Below, piece after piece: positions 45,589 through 58,071 of a DNA stretch of 64,000 nucleotides; position 1 is the first letter of the stretch; each line of letters opens with the position of its first letter. The position numbers and the translations under genes were made by a program. The stretch lies in the NCBI GenBank assembly GCA_002150815.3, contig NDFF03000055.1:310001-374000 (forward strand), in the 5' to 3' direction. The stretch is from Grammothele lineata (lineage: Eukaryota; Basidiomycota; Agaricomycetes; Polyporales; Polyporaceae). The notes beneath the pieces are model-generated. The model was not told the origin of the DNA. It made no database searches and saw only the letters and a program-made list of their open reading frames with translations.

Positions 45589-48500
45589 ATGCTCTCCTCC
45601 ATATCCTCCTTTCTCCCCTCCGCCCTCCAGATCGGCTCAGAAAAACCCTCGTCCCAGCCACACGACCACCAGCCCCTCTCAGAGTCCCCCACAAAGGCCG
45701 ACACAGAGGAAGACATGACCGTCGACGAGCATGGAGCTAAGAAGAAGAAGGAGAGGACAAACGAGGTGTGTTCATCCATGACTCCTGTGCTCTCCGTATC
45801 CTCCCTCTTCCGCGTACTGGCCCATCCTGCTCCCGCGCGGTTCGGTAGCAGTGCCGTCACTTGTTGCAGCTAGGCATGAGTGGCCTATGCAGCCGTTCGT
45901 GCTCAGATTGTTCGCAATTGGTCCTAGACGTCCTCTTCGCGCCTCGACAATCTCCACCCGTGCTCATAGTGGCCTTGTGGACTACACGCGTGGCACCACT
46001 ACCCTTGGGATGAGCCGTTGTGGAGCTCCTAGTGAGCGCTTTGCATGACAAGTGCGTCGATGTGCAGCGCGCACACGATTACTGCTGTCCCGATCCCTCT
46101 GCGTCCGCCACGTAGGCTAGGTTCTCAGTCTGCTATACCCCTCCGCATCTTCTCCTTCGCATCAGCGCTCGCTTTATTTCTCTGTTGTCGTCGAAGATGC
46201 GGTCCTACCTCGCCCGCCGCAGAACCTTCACTGGCAGATCCCATCTGCTTCTCCCTCGGCGTGCCTCCTTGCGAGGACACTGTTCGGCCTGTAACTTGGT
46301 CGCACACCCCAGGGCGACTGTTTTCATATGCCAGTTCACTCATAGGGTCGTGTAGTCTGTGGCGCACGAGTTACTTGCTACTGTGGGGAATCGCTGACCG
46401 CGATGACCGCATTGGCCCGGCTCGTGGCTGCCGGCTCCTTTAACTCAATCCCTTATTCCGCTTCTTACTTCCGAAATGATTGCGGTGCTAACAATACCAT
46501 CAACAGTCCTTCATCGTGGTCCGGCCACCTCCATCCAAAACCAATCACCCCTTGAACCTCCAGGTCCAGCTCGTTCCACCGAGCAATCGGGACTACAACC
46601 GCTCCTCAACCGGCGGCCGCTCTCGCGAGTCCTCGGTCGGCCCGGAGGCGGACGACGGCGTCGACATGCAGCTCACGCGGACAAGCTCGAACCGTTCAGA
46701 CGTCTCTATGTACTCGTCATATTCATCGGCATCGATTTCATCAGTCGCGTCGACTTCTACGGCATCCTCCGGCCGTCGCATGATCATCCCCCTCTACAAC
46801 CTCCAAGCACACAGCGTCCTCACGAATGTCATTCTCGACGCTGGCACGGACGCGCGGGTCGCCAAGTTCCAGAAACGCGGCCTCGAAGTCATCGGCCTCG
46901 CCGTCCTTGAACCGATTGAAGTTTGGGGCGCGGGAGGTACCCCACTCGTGCTCCCTGGGTACTCGCCCAATGCAGTTCCCACTGCTCTGCCGGACGAGAA
47001 CGCGCCGCGCGCTAGTGCCGACTACTCGCACGGCACCCACACGCCCACCTCTTCCGCTCTCTCACTCACCTCCGACGATATGCCCCACACCCCCGCACCC
47101 GTGACGCCTGCCGCTCCCGCGACGCCCTCGACGCCATTAACGCCCAAGAACACCCCCGGCGCGAAGAAGTTCTTTGGTAAGCTCTTCAAACGACGCCCCG
47201 ACTCGCCCGGGCACTCTCCCAGCTACCCTACCTCGCCCCTCCCACCCATCACCGCCCAGCCGCCTTCTCCTGCCCAGCCCACGACACCCATCCCGCCGAA
47301 CGACCAGCGGCCATCCCGGCGTTCGTCCCTTATGCTCTCCGCGAGCGCTTCCCTGGGCATCCCGGGCCATTCTCCAGGACCCTCAGGCTCGGAACCTCCC
47401 CCCTCCGCAGGGCTGCGCGACAGCGTCGTCCTGCAGCCCCCCGTACTCGGCGTCCAGCCCTCCCTCAGCTCGACGACCTACCCGCCCCGCGGGCGCCCGA
47501 CAAAGTACGTCTGGGTCGTGCGCAAGTGGCTCAAGGGCACGCCCGAGTCGCTCCTGAGCGGGATGAAAGACAAGTTCCAGCCGCGCGGGCCCCACCCGGG
47601 CTCGATCGAGGGCCAGGTCGAGGTCCGCTTCGAGTGGTCGAGGGGGAAGCATAAGCGCTCGACGAGGAGGGAAGGGACGACGGACGACGGTGCGGGCCGC
47701 TCGAAGAGGCATAGTCTTGCGACGTCTTCGGCCGCGCAGTCGACGAGCTCGTTGCACCAGCACCAGTCTCAGTCTCAGTCGCAGCACCAGGGCCCCGCCA
47801 CGCTGGTAGGGGACGCCCCTGCGCGCCGCGCGCAGAAACGCGCGTCGCTCGTCGCGGAGCCTCCCGTGCGCGGAAGGCCCTCGGTCGACTCGAGGCGGTC
47901 CGGCTCGCCAGGGGCGGCGTCGGCGCGGATGAGCGCCGCCGCGTCGGACGAGGACCACGCTGCGCTCCGCGCGAGCCCGCCCGCGACGGCGGAGGACGAC
48001 GGGGACGAGAGCGACCCGGAGGACTCGGAGACCCCGTGGACGTGCACGCTCGTCGTCCGGCGCGTTGGGGGGTCGCGGTTACCCGCCACCTCGGGCGCCG
48101 CTGGGGTGGCAGGCGCAGGCGCAGGAGGAGGGGCGGGAACAGGAGGAGGGGCGGTGAGGGTGAAGATCGCGGGGGTGGTGCCGACGCCGCACCACCCGAA
48201 GGTCGTCGCGCTCCTCAAGGTGCCGTTCCCGCTCCCGGACGTGGAGGTCGAGCGCGGGAGCGTGCGCAAGCGCGTGGTGACGCCCGCGGGCGTCGCGCGG
48301 CCCGCGACGGACGCGGAGCACGCTCCCCACGGCCCTTCCTCGTTGTCTGGTTCTGGTTCTGCTTCGCGCCCGGGGACCGCGAACGGGGGCGCGAAGCCGG
48401 GGCAGGGTGGGGGAGGGGGGAGCGGGAGCGGGATGAAGGGGCTGTTTGGGGCGAGGGAGAACGGGCAGGGCGGGCATGGTGCGGCGGGACACCACGAGGG

Positions 48501-48630
48501 GCTCGTGCTCACGGCGGAGGAGATCAAGGACGTGGTGTCGAGCACGGCGCTGTGGCTCGTCGTCCGCGAGGGCTTTGGCGGCGTTGGGCGCGTGAGTAGG
48601 AAGGGCGATGGCGGGTGGCGGATCCGGTGA
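45589..48630 (+). CDS. Large basidiomycete-type protein of unknown function
   Basis: Two exons (45589-45765 and 46507-48630) give 766 residues. The joint reads ...KERTNE|SFIVVRPPPSKTNHPLNLQVQLV, in phase and with a good TGCTAAC branch site before the acceptor. The N-terminal 150 residues include a folded-looking block (PLYNLQAHSVLTNVILDAGTDARVAKFQKRG). Long Ser/Thr/Pro low-complexity stretches follow, then a block with YVWVVRKWLKG and QVEVRFEW (about 370-430), basic and Gln/Ser-rich linkers, and a C-terminal conserved-looking block (VRVKIAGVVPTPHHPKV ... IKDVVSSTALWLVVREGFGG). No catalytic motif, signal peptide or membrane span was seen. I do not recognise the family. The 741-base intron is far longer than any other firm intron here. 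Confidence 0.8.
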
Positions 48631-49785
48631 GCGTGTCGTCGGCGCGCTGTTCGAGGTCCGTATTGTGTCCGTTTCTTGCCTACATACATGCTCCGCTCCC
48701 CGTCGACCTCTCCCTCCTTCTCCCCTCCCCCTCACCCCCATCGTCCTCGTTTGTCATGCCCACTCGTGCATACCTGGACCGCCCAACGCCAAGCCACGTA
48801 CTCGCGCGTGATTATGCCCTGTGCTTCATGTTGATACTCTCCCAGTGCGCTGCTCTTCTTTACCCGCCCTTCACCTCGTCCCCTCATCTACGCTGTCAGT
48901 CGTCACCCCCTTCTCCTGATTCCCCTCCACCCTCTTCTTCGTGCCCGCGCGATCTCCCCTTTCCCGGTTTCTTGCACACACCGCACGCCCCACCCTCCCG
49001 TCGTATCCTGGCCTCATGAATCTTGCACGCTGCTATTTATCTCTCTGGCTCTCTCGTAATCGCGTTTCGTGTGGCCTCTTTTTATGTGTCATTCCCTCCC
49101 AGTCCGATCGATGCGCCGTGTAGAAACTGAAATTGAGAATCCCGCTCAGGCTTGTTGAGAGGAAGGCAAGCTGTGTAGTCGTCCAACATAAATTGTATAC
49201 CGTAGCGTAGTGCGCAAAGTGCTGTTCAGTCACGTCTTCGTGGAGTGAATATTAATGGTTGGTACTGCATAGCTGACAAGTAACGAAGACGTACTCAGGG
49301 TCGCGTGCCGACCCGCTTGGATGAAAAATTTGGCCGCTGGACGATCGAAGCTCGAGCGCTTCGCACGCTCCGTGGTCCGTGGACTTTTCCGTTATCTGCG
49401 CACACGACCTTTGGGGGGTTGGTTTCTCTGCGCAAAGTTCCGCGAAGACACTCCCTCTAAAGTGGTTTGGAGCCCGAGTGTGGCGATACTGCCTGTGATT
49501 ACTAGCGTTGAAAGAGTGTTCGGGCGCGTAAATTGCCATAGGGGGCTCGAGGCGGCGCCGCGGAACGCCCGATTTGTTCGGAGACGCGTTCTCGAAATTG
49601 CAATGGGGAATGATGTGCAGGGGCGCAAGAAACACGTGCGACCCGCCCGAGCCCCCCCATTGTGTGCACGGCTGGCGGCGGCCCCTGGTGGTCGTTCGCT
49701 GTTGTCTTTACGTGTTCGCGCTCCCGGGTCCTTTCCCTCGTCTCATCGATCCAGCTTGGACACACCATCATCGACACCGACCCCC
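48631..49785. other. Intergenic region, no gene seen
   Basis: About 1.15 kb holding the 3' UTR of the 45589 gene (C/T-rich to about 49020) and the promoter and 5' UTR of CHO2. The CHO2 reading frame stays open upstream to about 49321, but that part looks unlike protein. Confidence 0.6.
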
Positions 49786-52700
49786 ATGTCCCCCGCCGCT
49801 CCCTCTGCGGAGCCACAGGCCTCCCTCCGGCAACGGCGCAGCGAACACAGGGCCTCCTCGGACGCCTCAGTGGTCAGTACTGATAGCAGCAGAACAGGAG
49901 AGGAGGACGGGCCGAACCGCGACGAGGTCGTGTGGGGCAAGACGCCAGGTGGCGAAGGTACGTGGCTCAGTATGGGTTGCGTGTGCTGGCTCTTCTCCCA
50001 CTCTCTCGTCGCGCCACGGGCGCAGCTGCGAAGGCCAGCGCAGTTAGAGTTGCGGGCGGGGTGGAATAGTCATCGCCGGCGGTCAGCTGCGCACGCGACC
50101 CCTCTATCGTCGTCGGGGAGCTCTCGTGGGCTGATCAGATTCCGTCCTACAGTCTTCCGCGTCCCGACCACACACGACGTGCTCACCCTCTTCCACCCCG
50201 GCTACCCCAAGTCGCACATCGATATCTTCAACCTCGCGCTGCTCGGCACACAGCTTGTGCTCTTCTTCACGCTATCCCGGACTGCTTCGCAGGTCTTCTT
50301 CCTGCTCTACTTCGCGTTCTGGCGCGCCGCGTACGACGCCGGCCTTGGCTGGGTCCTCACCAAGCAGAGCAAGCGGAAATGGATCGTCCGTGAGGTTCAG
50401 CGCCTAGGCTGGCTCGACGAGAAACGCCGCCCCGAGATGCGGCAGTGGATCAAGGCCCAGCTCGCGGGCAAGATGGGCAAGGACTACTCGTTTGATGTGC
50501 GTGTGCCATCGTTCGTGCCGTCACACGACCAGCATTGAGCTTACCCACGGCGGTGTGCAGGAATTGCCTTTAGAGTACAACACATGGCTGCTCTTCCGCC
50601 AGCTCGTGGACATCATCCTGCTCAAGTTCGTGTCCCCTCTCGCTCCGTCCGGTGCGCGTGCTGACGGCACGCAGCGACTTCCTGGCGTACTGCATGTTCG
50701 CCTTCTCGTGCTTCCGGGTCCCCGAAGGACTCTCAGGCACGCTTCACATTATGAGGTAGCTTTTGGCTTTGGCTCTTCGGCGGCGATCAAACCTAATGCT
50801 CGATTCAGGTGGATCGGCGGCATCGCTCTCATCGCGTTCAACCTCTGGGTCAAGACCGAGGCGCACGACGTCGTCAAGGACTACGGCTGGTATTGGGGCG
50901 ACGTCTTCTTCCAGCGCGGTGCCCTCGTGTTCGACGGCGTCTTCGAACTCGCGCCCCACCCCATGTATTCCGTCGGTGAGCACCAACGTTATCCTGCTCT
51001 GTCATGTGCTTCGCGGTATTCTGACAAGCCCCATTAGGATATGCCGGTTATTACGGGCTCTCGCTTATCGTCGGGAGCTACGCACTGCTCTTCGTCAGTC
51101 TCGCTGCGCACGCGGCCCAGTTTGGCTTCCTCGTCTTCTTCGAGAATCCCCGTAAGTAAATGCTGTGCCCGAGATCCTCGTGCCCCTGACTTATTCGCTT
51201 TCGTCATCGTTAAGACATCGAGCGCACATACGGTCAGCGCAAGCCGCTTGCGGCCCGCTCTCCCATTGTGCCCCGTTCCCCGCGCCGCTCCTCCTCGGAC
51301 GCGTCGGAGTCGCATAGCAGGCAGGCGTCTACGTCGTCCTCTATGTCTGTCGACGTGCCTACGCCGTCGGCCACGGAGGGCGAGACTGCGACCGAGTCGG
51401 AGGAGCTCATCACGGACACCGAGACCGAGACCGAGCTCGATGGTACCACTCCCGCGCCGAAGCGGTTCACGGCTTCGCCCACGATGGCGCCAAAGGAACT
51501 ATCTGCGCGTCCCAGGCGCCAGACAGTGTCGCAACACGATCTGTTCCACCGATACTTCCGCAAGGACGTGCTCCTGTTGCACAACATCGATCTCTTCCGG
51601 TACGCCCCCATCCTCTCACCCTCCCCTCGGTAAACCTGCACGTGTTGATTGCGCCCGATCCCCAGCGCGTCTGACTTTCAGCTCGTAGTCGTCCTCGGCT
51701 ACGCCGCCGTGCTCACGCTCTTCCCTACGGACTCGTTGACGGTGAATGCGCTGCATGCGCTGGCGTGGTGCGCGTTCCACGTCGTCGGGCTCGGGCTCGT
51801 TCTCCGGGCGCAATCGCAAGGCAAGTTCCTGGTTAGGCACTACCTCAAGCACTACCATTATCCGCACAACGACCGCGGCCAGGGCGCGGTGCACGAGGCG
51901 TTCCAGAACTGGAAGCAGATCTACAACACGAGCATGTGCATGACCTACGGTGGGTACTCATAAGGTGAAACGCAAGGGGACATCCGAGGCTAACATATGC
52001 GCGATGTGGTAGTGTCTCTTGGCTGTTTGGCGTGGAAGGTGTACTCGCTCCCGCAGCAATGGACCGCTGGTGACGAACTTCTGCGCCACACGCTTGGTGT
52101 TGTAAGTCTGCGTGCTCTCGATATAGACTGGGTCGCTCACTTGAATGCACAGCTCATGATCGGGCTCCATGTCTGGTCTAGTCTGGAGAGTTACGGGGTC
52201 CTCGGCTTCTTCGGTAGGTGATACTTATGCTCTTCAACACGAGCCTTTCACGAGCCGCCTATCCAGGCTGGTTCTACGGAGACTTCTTCATCGAAGATTT
52301 CCCTTCAAACTTGGAGTACACTGGTATCTACCGGTGAGTTTCCCTTTGCGTTGCTTGAGGGAACACTGCTAACTTGAACATCTCGGTAGCTACCTCAACA
52401 ACCCGGAGCTCATCAGTGGTGCGACCTTCTTCGGTCTTGCGCTCATCAGCGGCAGCAAGCTCGTCTTCGCTATCGCCGTCTTCCGTCACCTTGCGGAGTG
52501 GTGGTTCCTCGCAAAGGTCGAAAAGTGAGTCCAAGTACGCTAGAATCTCTCGAGCGGTCCGCTCATGCCCTATCAGCCCACACATGCGCAAGCTGTATGG
52601 AGACTCCATCAGAAGCGACGCCGGGTTTATCAAGGTCATCAAGAAGGTGGCGCAGAAGAACGCCAAGTTGCTCGAGTCCCGCGCTGGCAAGCACGCCCCG

Positions 52701-53720
52701 GAGATCCGTCGTGTCGCGCGCGAAGTCAAGGGCACGTTCGACAAGGTGTACGAGGAGACTGCCGAGGTCGTTGAGGACTTCCTAGCCAAGTGTGAGCCCT
52801 GTTTTGTCTATATCGATGGGAAAGCTATTGACGTGCTTCCCGCTAGCCCGACCCAAGATCACGGAGGTCATGCAGGACACGAAAGTGCTCCTCCAGCAGT
52901 CGCGCGAACGCCTCGTCATCTCCCGTGTGGCGAACGACCTTTCCTCTTACGACGCAAACAAGTACCGTGTCTCCCTCGTGCCTTCCGCTGCTGGTGCCCT
53001 CCGCTTCCATCTCGGCGAGCCGATCCGGGTCCGCTGGCGCGCGCCCCTTCACCACTCGCGCAAGGACTGGGTCGGGATCTACCGCGTCGGCGCGAACCAG
53101 TCCACGCTCGTCACGCGCACGTCCTCGCTAGGCATGTGGGTGCCCGTGCACGACGACGAGTGGGACGGGGATATTCCTCGCGAACTTCAGCGCCCCGCAC
53201 GAAAGAGCGCCCCCGGCTCGCCAGACGCGGAAGAGGGCGAGGTCGTGTTCAAGGCGAGCGTGCTGCCCTGGAAGACGGGCAGGTACGAGATCCGGTACCA
53301 CCACGACGGCAAGTACAACGTCATGAGCCTCGACGGACCCTTCGAAGTTGTCGGTGAGCATCGCTTCTCGGTTCAATGTGCATGCCAGACGGCTGACCCT
53401 CACGTCCTTGTGCAGTCGACAAGCCGCGCGAACTGACGTACGAGAGCGTGCGCCGGAGCCTGATGCACATCGTCCCGCTCTGCCTCGACAGCGATCCGTC
53501 TCTCATCCCCCAATCGTGCAAGCCCGACTCACCAGCAGGCGAGGACGGGCGCGACCCGGACGACTTCCGGTTCTGGTCCGAGCGGCAGGCGAAGCGCATC
53601 TCGCTGGCGATCGAGCAGGCGTTCGATGTCGAGCTCACGCCCGAGGTCATCGTCGCGGACGCGAACGTCGGCGCGCTCGCCAACCGGATCCTCGTCTCGA
53701 AGGAGCTCTTGTCCGAGTGA
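49786..53720 (+). CDS. CHO2: Phosphatidylethanolamine N-methyltransferase, CHO2 type
   Basis: Fifteen exons (49786-49957, 50153-50496, 50561-50625, 50675-50755, 50809-50975, 51038-51151, 51215-51599, 51666-51949, 52013-52101, 52153-52213, 52267-52333, 52390-52524, 52577-52791, 52847-53353, 53416-53720) give 996 residues. The enzyme uses S-adenosylmethionine to make the first methylation of phosphatidylethanolamine toward phosphatidylcholine in the ER membrane. There are two PEMT-type membrane halves: the first with the methyltransferase motif HPMYSVGYAGYYG (about 270-282), the second with [18 protein letters not shown] (about 610-628). A long Ser/Thr/Glu-rich linker lies between them (about 330-420). 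The C-terminal 350 residues form the soluble domain typical of fungal Cho2, with [19 protein letters not shown]. Length fits the family. The ATG at 49786 was chosen because protein-like sequence begins there. Confidence 0.95.
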
Positions 53721-54160
53721 TCATGTACCATCCCTCCGTTCTCCGAGCTATGGCTCCCTAGAGTCTACGCCGTAGCGCCAAAACGCCGCCCCCTTGGGCT
53801 CTACGAACATATTCACGATACACGCTTCACGTTTCTTTACGCCAATAGAACGAACGCTCGCGCGTCGCGGCACTGGGGATTTGGATGACCGGAGGCTGGT
53901 CGGACGGGGCGCTCCACTGCATTCTGTGTACTTTGTTTTCTTTGTGATATTCTCTTTTGTATCTACCACACGCGCTATTAACAGTCTTCAATACCCGATC
54001 TGAAGTAGTTAGGCGTCTAGTGAGTCCCATAGAACCGTCGCCCCGCGCTTTTCGGGACCGATGATTGGGCGCTAAGACTGACGGAGACGAGCTTTGCACT
54101 ATCTTATCTCAGAGTCCAACTGCTCCGTTTCGCTCTCCATCTCAGACGGTTTCCATCGTC
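53721..54160. other. Intergenic region, no gene seen
   Basis: About 440 bases between the CHO2 stop and the start of the HNH-type gene. AT-richer sequence around 53920-53990 suits a 3' UTR or terminator of CHO2. Confidence 0.6.
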
Positions 54161-55797
54161 ATGGCTCCGACCCACTCTCGGGATGACTCTCTTTCTATCC
54201 CGTCTTTACTCGTTTCTGCAACGACTGACTCAGATGCATCTGCTGGGAGCTATCAGCTGAAATATCTCCGGCCCGAATTCAAGCAGCAAGTTCAAGCTCT
54301 AATTGACGACCACACTCTGCCTGACGACGCACTTTACGGACAAGCCCAGAAACATCTTCAAGTCTTCAGAGATCCCCGATTCAGCGTTCACAATAGGCCG
54401 GCATGGATCGCTCGCCTCAATGGCAACAGCCACAAGCCCAACGGGGGATACACAACGGAAAAGATGCTGAACGCCATGTTCGAAGCTGCAGATGAGCTCA
54501 ATTTGCACGCTGGCAAGCGATACGTATCTGCTACAATCTGTGCCTGCGCCTCGGGCGTCGTCGCTGTGGGCGACATCGACAAACCAGGCTCGGTTCGTGA
54601 TGAGGCTACTGTGGTTGATCATCTGGCTCGCGCGCTAGAGGGCCTCGCAACTACCTGGGCGGCGTATATGCTTTGGCCGTGTGAGGAGTGCTGTTGACGT
54701 ACACTTTCATGTGCTGCGCTAAAACTTGCGTTGAAGTCTATTCATCCACCAGCGGCAGCGCAAGCATGAGCGGAACGGAGTCCTCTTGGTCTTCAAACGC
54801 CACCCCAACTCTGGACAATACAGGATCACAATTGGTAGAAGGATTGAAGAAGAACCGTTCCAGCGACCTTCGGGATTTGGTGAGTGTATGCAGTCTTTTC
54901 CCCAAGCTTCACTCCCCAAATATGTGATTATGTATGCGCAGGTATCGCGTCGGGACAATTACACTTGCTTTTTTACTGGAGAATTCAGTGCGGCTGCCCC
55001 GTCCTCTTTTAAAAACTCCCTGCCCCACAATGCCATCGCTAGCTTCCTCGAAGTCACCCACATCTTGAAGCCGGCGGTTGCTATTCTTGACGATGACGCT
55101 CCTCAGAAGCTAGTAGGTGAGTGAGGAACACTGTAGAGCCTTTGACTGACGACTGTTATGTTTGAAATGCGTTCAGAGAGCGTCGAGAACGGCTACATTC
55201 GACATTCTCAAACATTACTGCCCGCTCGAAGGGGATCTTCAGCAGCTTATCCTCAGCTTAGACCGGCACCAGAATGCGCTCCTACTTGAACTTAATCAGC
55301 ATAGATGGTTTGATCGCTTGCAATGGTCCTTGTTTCCCACTGAGGTTTGTCATCGCGCCATGTCAATAGTATTGCGATAGTCGATCTCACCCCATGCAAT
55401 GTAGATCCCCAATCGGTACGAGATACGCACGATGCCCAGTTACGCTGGCCGGAAACCAGTCCAGAGATTCGTCACATTCCGCGACTGTGGTGCTCTTGTC
55501 GATCCTCCCGAAGGAACTGCCTCAAACAAAAAGCGCCCCTGCGACAAAGTGGACCTCCCGAACCCTGAGCTACTTCGGCTGCACGCTGCGCTGACGCGCG
55601 TGATGTACCTCAGCGGTGCTGCGGAGATATTTCCTGAGCCCTCTCGTGATGGCGCTTCCGGCGCTCCTCAGATCGCCGCCAACTATGGGGCGGGCTTTTT
55701 TGAAAAGTTCGTAGATGACAGGATTGCAGATTTGCGGCACACGCTCTCTAGACTGTTGTTTGCAAGCGGCGCCGAGAGTGTCATAATGGCAGGATAG
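54161..55797 (+). pseudogene. HNH_2-type endonuclease-like gene with a frameshift
   Basis: Exons 54161-54680, 54737-54879, 54942-55116, 55177-55344 and 55405-55797 follow GT-AG rules. The region around residue 222 reads RRDNYTCFFTG (C230), then EVTHILKPAV (H261), and later NALLLELNQHRWFD, the Cys/His pattern of fungal HNH_2 proteins. These are common in agaricomycetes; their nuclease activity and role are largely unknown. The fourth exon is one base too long: the frame entering it reads ESVEN, while the conserved TFDILKHYC frame begins one base later, so an extra base lies at about 55186-55191. Total length otherwise matches about 465 residues. Either the gene is decaying or there is a sequencing error. 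Confidence 0.75.
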
Positions 55798-56760
55798 AGC
55801 CGAGGGTCATCACCGCACACGAAGTTGAACGGAGTGTCACGAACTTCAAGTGTTCAAATGCACCTATTTACAAGTCGTTCCCGAGGCTGTCTGCCGTTAC
55901 GAGAGTGGCTAGCAAGATGTTTTATTACTGTTATGCTCCTACTTACTCTATAATCCATCGCATATAACCGTCACAAAGAGTTGGGAGAGCGACGTAGAGC
56001 CCAAGCCTTGCGGATGGACAGTGCGGGGGCCATGTTTGGCTCTCAGGCACGAGCGCCAAAACCGAGCTACGCGAGTCGCTCATGTAGGCGACCGTGCCGG
56101 CGCGACGCGTCTTTCCTCTCGACCAGCACTGCCATATTGCCCTCGTTCGATAACTCCTTCGGACACACCTCACTGTAACGATCTTTCGATCGAACAGCCG
56201 CTTTACATAGCGCAAGTACGAGGCAGCTCCAGACGTAGCAACGGAGCAACTTGTGAAGTGCATGGAAGCGGAGTCAGCTACCGCGCTCAGAGAGATTGCA
56301 ACTCGGCTCAATGGAATACATAGCGCTTCCCGAAAGCAAGGGCATGTGCTTGGTCCTCGAACAATGGATTCGTTGCTCTTTTTGCGGATGATTCGCAATG
56401 TGAGCGCTAATTTCTTCAACGTATACAGAAGGTCTTAGGTGATTGAGCACTGTCCGGCTAAGGCAGGAGGCGGGCTTCCTTTTCCCGCTTGTCGCATTCC
56501 CCCATAAGATCCCTTTTCAAGAGCGGGTTTCAAATTTTCCCCCACTTCGCCACACTCCAACTCTGCTTTCGCTGAGGGCTCTATGGCACTCCGCCTCTTC
56601 GCCCCATATATCGCGGTCGCACAATGGGGAGCGCAGATCATCGATTCATTGAATTTCTCGGGGAAAGAAGTGCATTCAGGTACAACCTACCTCTGATCTT
56701 GATTCTACTGAGCCACTAATATCATGAGTGGAGGACCCCAATAGCTTCGCCGACCATGTC
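55798..56760. other. Intergenic region, no gene seen
   Basis: About 960 bases upstream of the third cysteine-cluster copy. It contains short frames on both strands, none with a recognisable motif. Confidence 0.55.
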
Positions 56761-58071
56761 ATGTCAGCACAGTCCTCTCAAAGGACGGTGAAATGGGCGA
56801 TGAACAGTGATGTGAATGATGCTGTGGACGGGACAGCATATGGGATGGAGAAAAATGCTACGTCCAACGTCTCTTTCGGTGCGTAGGCTCCGTGCCCAGC
56901 TTCGCTTCTCAGCGTCGTCTATGAGTCAGCATTTAATGTAATTCTCAGGCCATGAAAGACGTCGCCGGGGCCGACCACGCTCGCGCAAAGGACTCAAAGC
57001 CAAAAATCGTGCTCGTTCCGCCTCCCCTTTACGTGCTCTATCGCAGGTACTCCCCGTGGCATCTAATCAGCTCCGGCAGCATAGGCGTGTCCCACCCGAA
57101 AGAGGTTTTCCCGCAGATGAGACACTGAAGTGGGGATATCAGGAAGTGCCCAAGGTATTTACACAAATTGTTCTTGAGCATGAAACCGTTGAACTGAATC
57201 AGCACATACTCTAGGACAGCAGATGCAAACATTGCACCTTAAGTGGTTTAGAATGTCTCCAAAACCCGCTTAGTGGGAACTCCCGGTGCTTCTCCTGCGC
57301 TCGCTCGAGCAAAGGGTGTGAACTCTCCGTCGTCGCCGGAAGGTGCGGAAGCCAGCACGTGCACCTCGGAGCGTACCGTAGCTGGAGGTGGGTCCATATG
57401 GTGACGCATCCCGACGACCACCCAAAGAGAAGAAAGTCGAGAGAGTACCCACATGGTTCACGGAATTACACGAAGAGGTCTCTGCGGGCCAGCCGACGCA
57501 GAATGACGTCTTCCGGGCGGGATGGATGCCTGGTGATCACAACTTCCCGATGGCTTGTAAGCCCACGGGTCTCGCCATGGACGAGGGCGAACCTGAAGAG
57601 CCGCATCGATTCGAAGAGACCCTCACCACGGAAGGTCCTAATCAGGACCAGCGCAGTACGGTGAGTTCAGCTGATCGTGCAACATGCAAAGCTCCAACGA
57701 GATATTGACATGCCGATTCCATCCGATTTCTGCTGTAGCTACAAACGCTATCGAGCTCTCAACGTAACACGACGTCGCCAGCTGTTGCCGACACAGGGCC
57801 TTCGGGGAACGGTTTTGCGTCCCACACTCACGCACGGGATGTTTTGTCGCATTCGGTCCCACTCGAAGAACTCCTCCCATACGGCTCGGACTCCGAGTCC
57901 TCGCGCTCTGCGACTCCTTCCGTCGCCGAGGTGCCGAAGTCGATCCCATCGTCCGCATCGTCTGCTTTCGCACACGCCTCCGAGTCCGACGCACGAACAG
58001 TGGCGCGCCACCGCCGCCGGATTCGGGAGCTGGGCGCACAGTTATGTCGAGAGAAGGAGCAGAGCGCCTAG
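56761..58071 (+). pseudogene. Zn2Cys6-like cysteine-cluster protein, copy C, frameshifted
   Basis: Exons 56761-56878, 56949-57154, 57215-57660 and 57739-58071. It repeats the family plan: a basic RRRRGRPRSRKG stretch, the RVPPERGFPADE...WGYQEVPK motif, a phase-0 intron, then C112, C115, C122, C133, C136, C143 (C-x2-C-x6-C-x10-C-x2-C-x6-C), an AYRSWR block, a VPTWF block, and a basic helical C-terminus (ARHRRRIRELG). The third exon is 446 bases. The AYRSWR block and the VPTWF block lie in different frames, about nine codons closer together than in copy B. So a frame-disrupting deletion falls between about 57391 and 57450. An unusually short 38-base intron could also explain it, but is unlikely. 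Confidence 0.68.

Noticed and set aside
49321..49785. In-frame upstream extension of CHO2
   Set aside because: The frame is open but the translation is Arg-rich and unlike any Cho2 N-terminus. The ATG at 49786 begins normal protein-like sequence.
57764..57796. 33-base intron in the last exon of cysteine-cluster copy C
   Set aside because: Too short for this genome, and the sequence is open and in frame without splicing.
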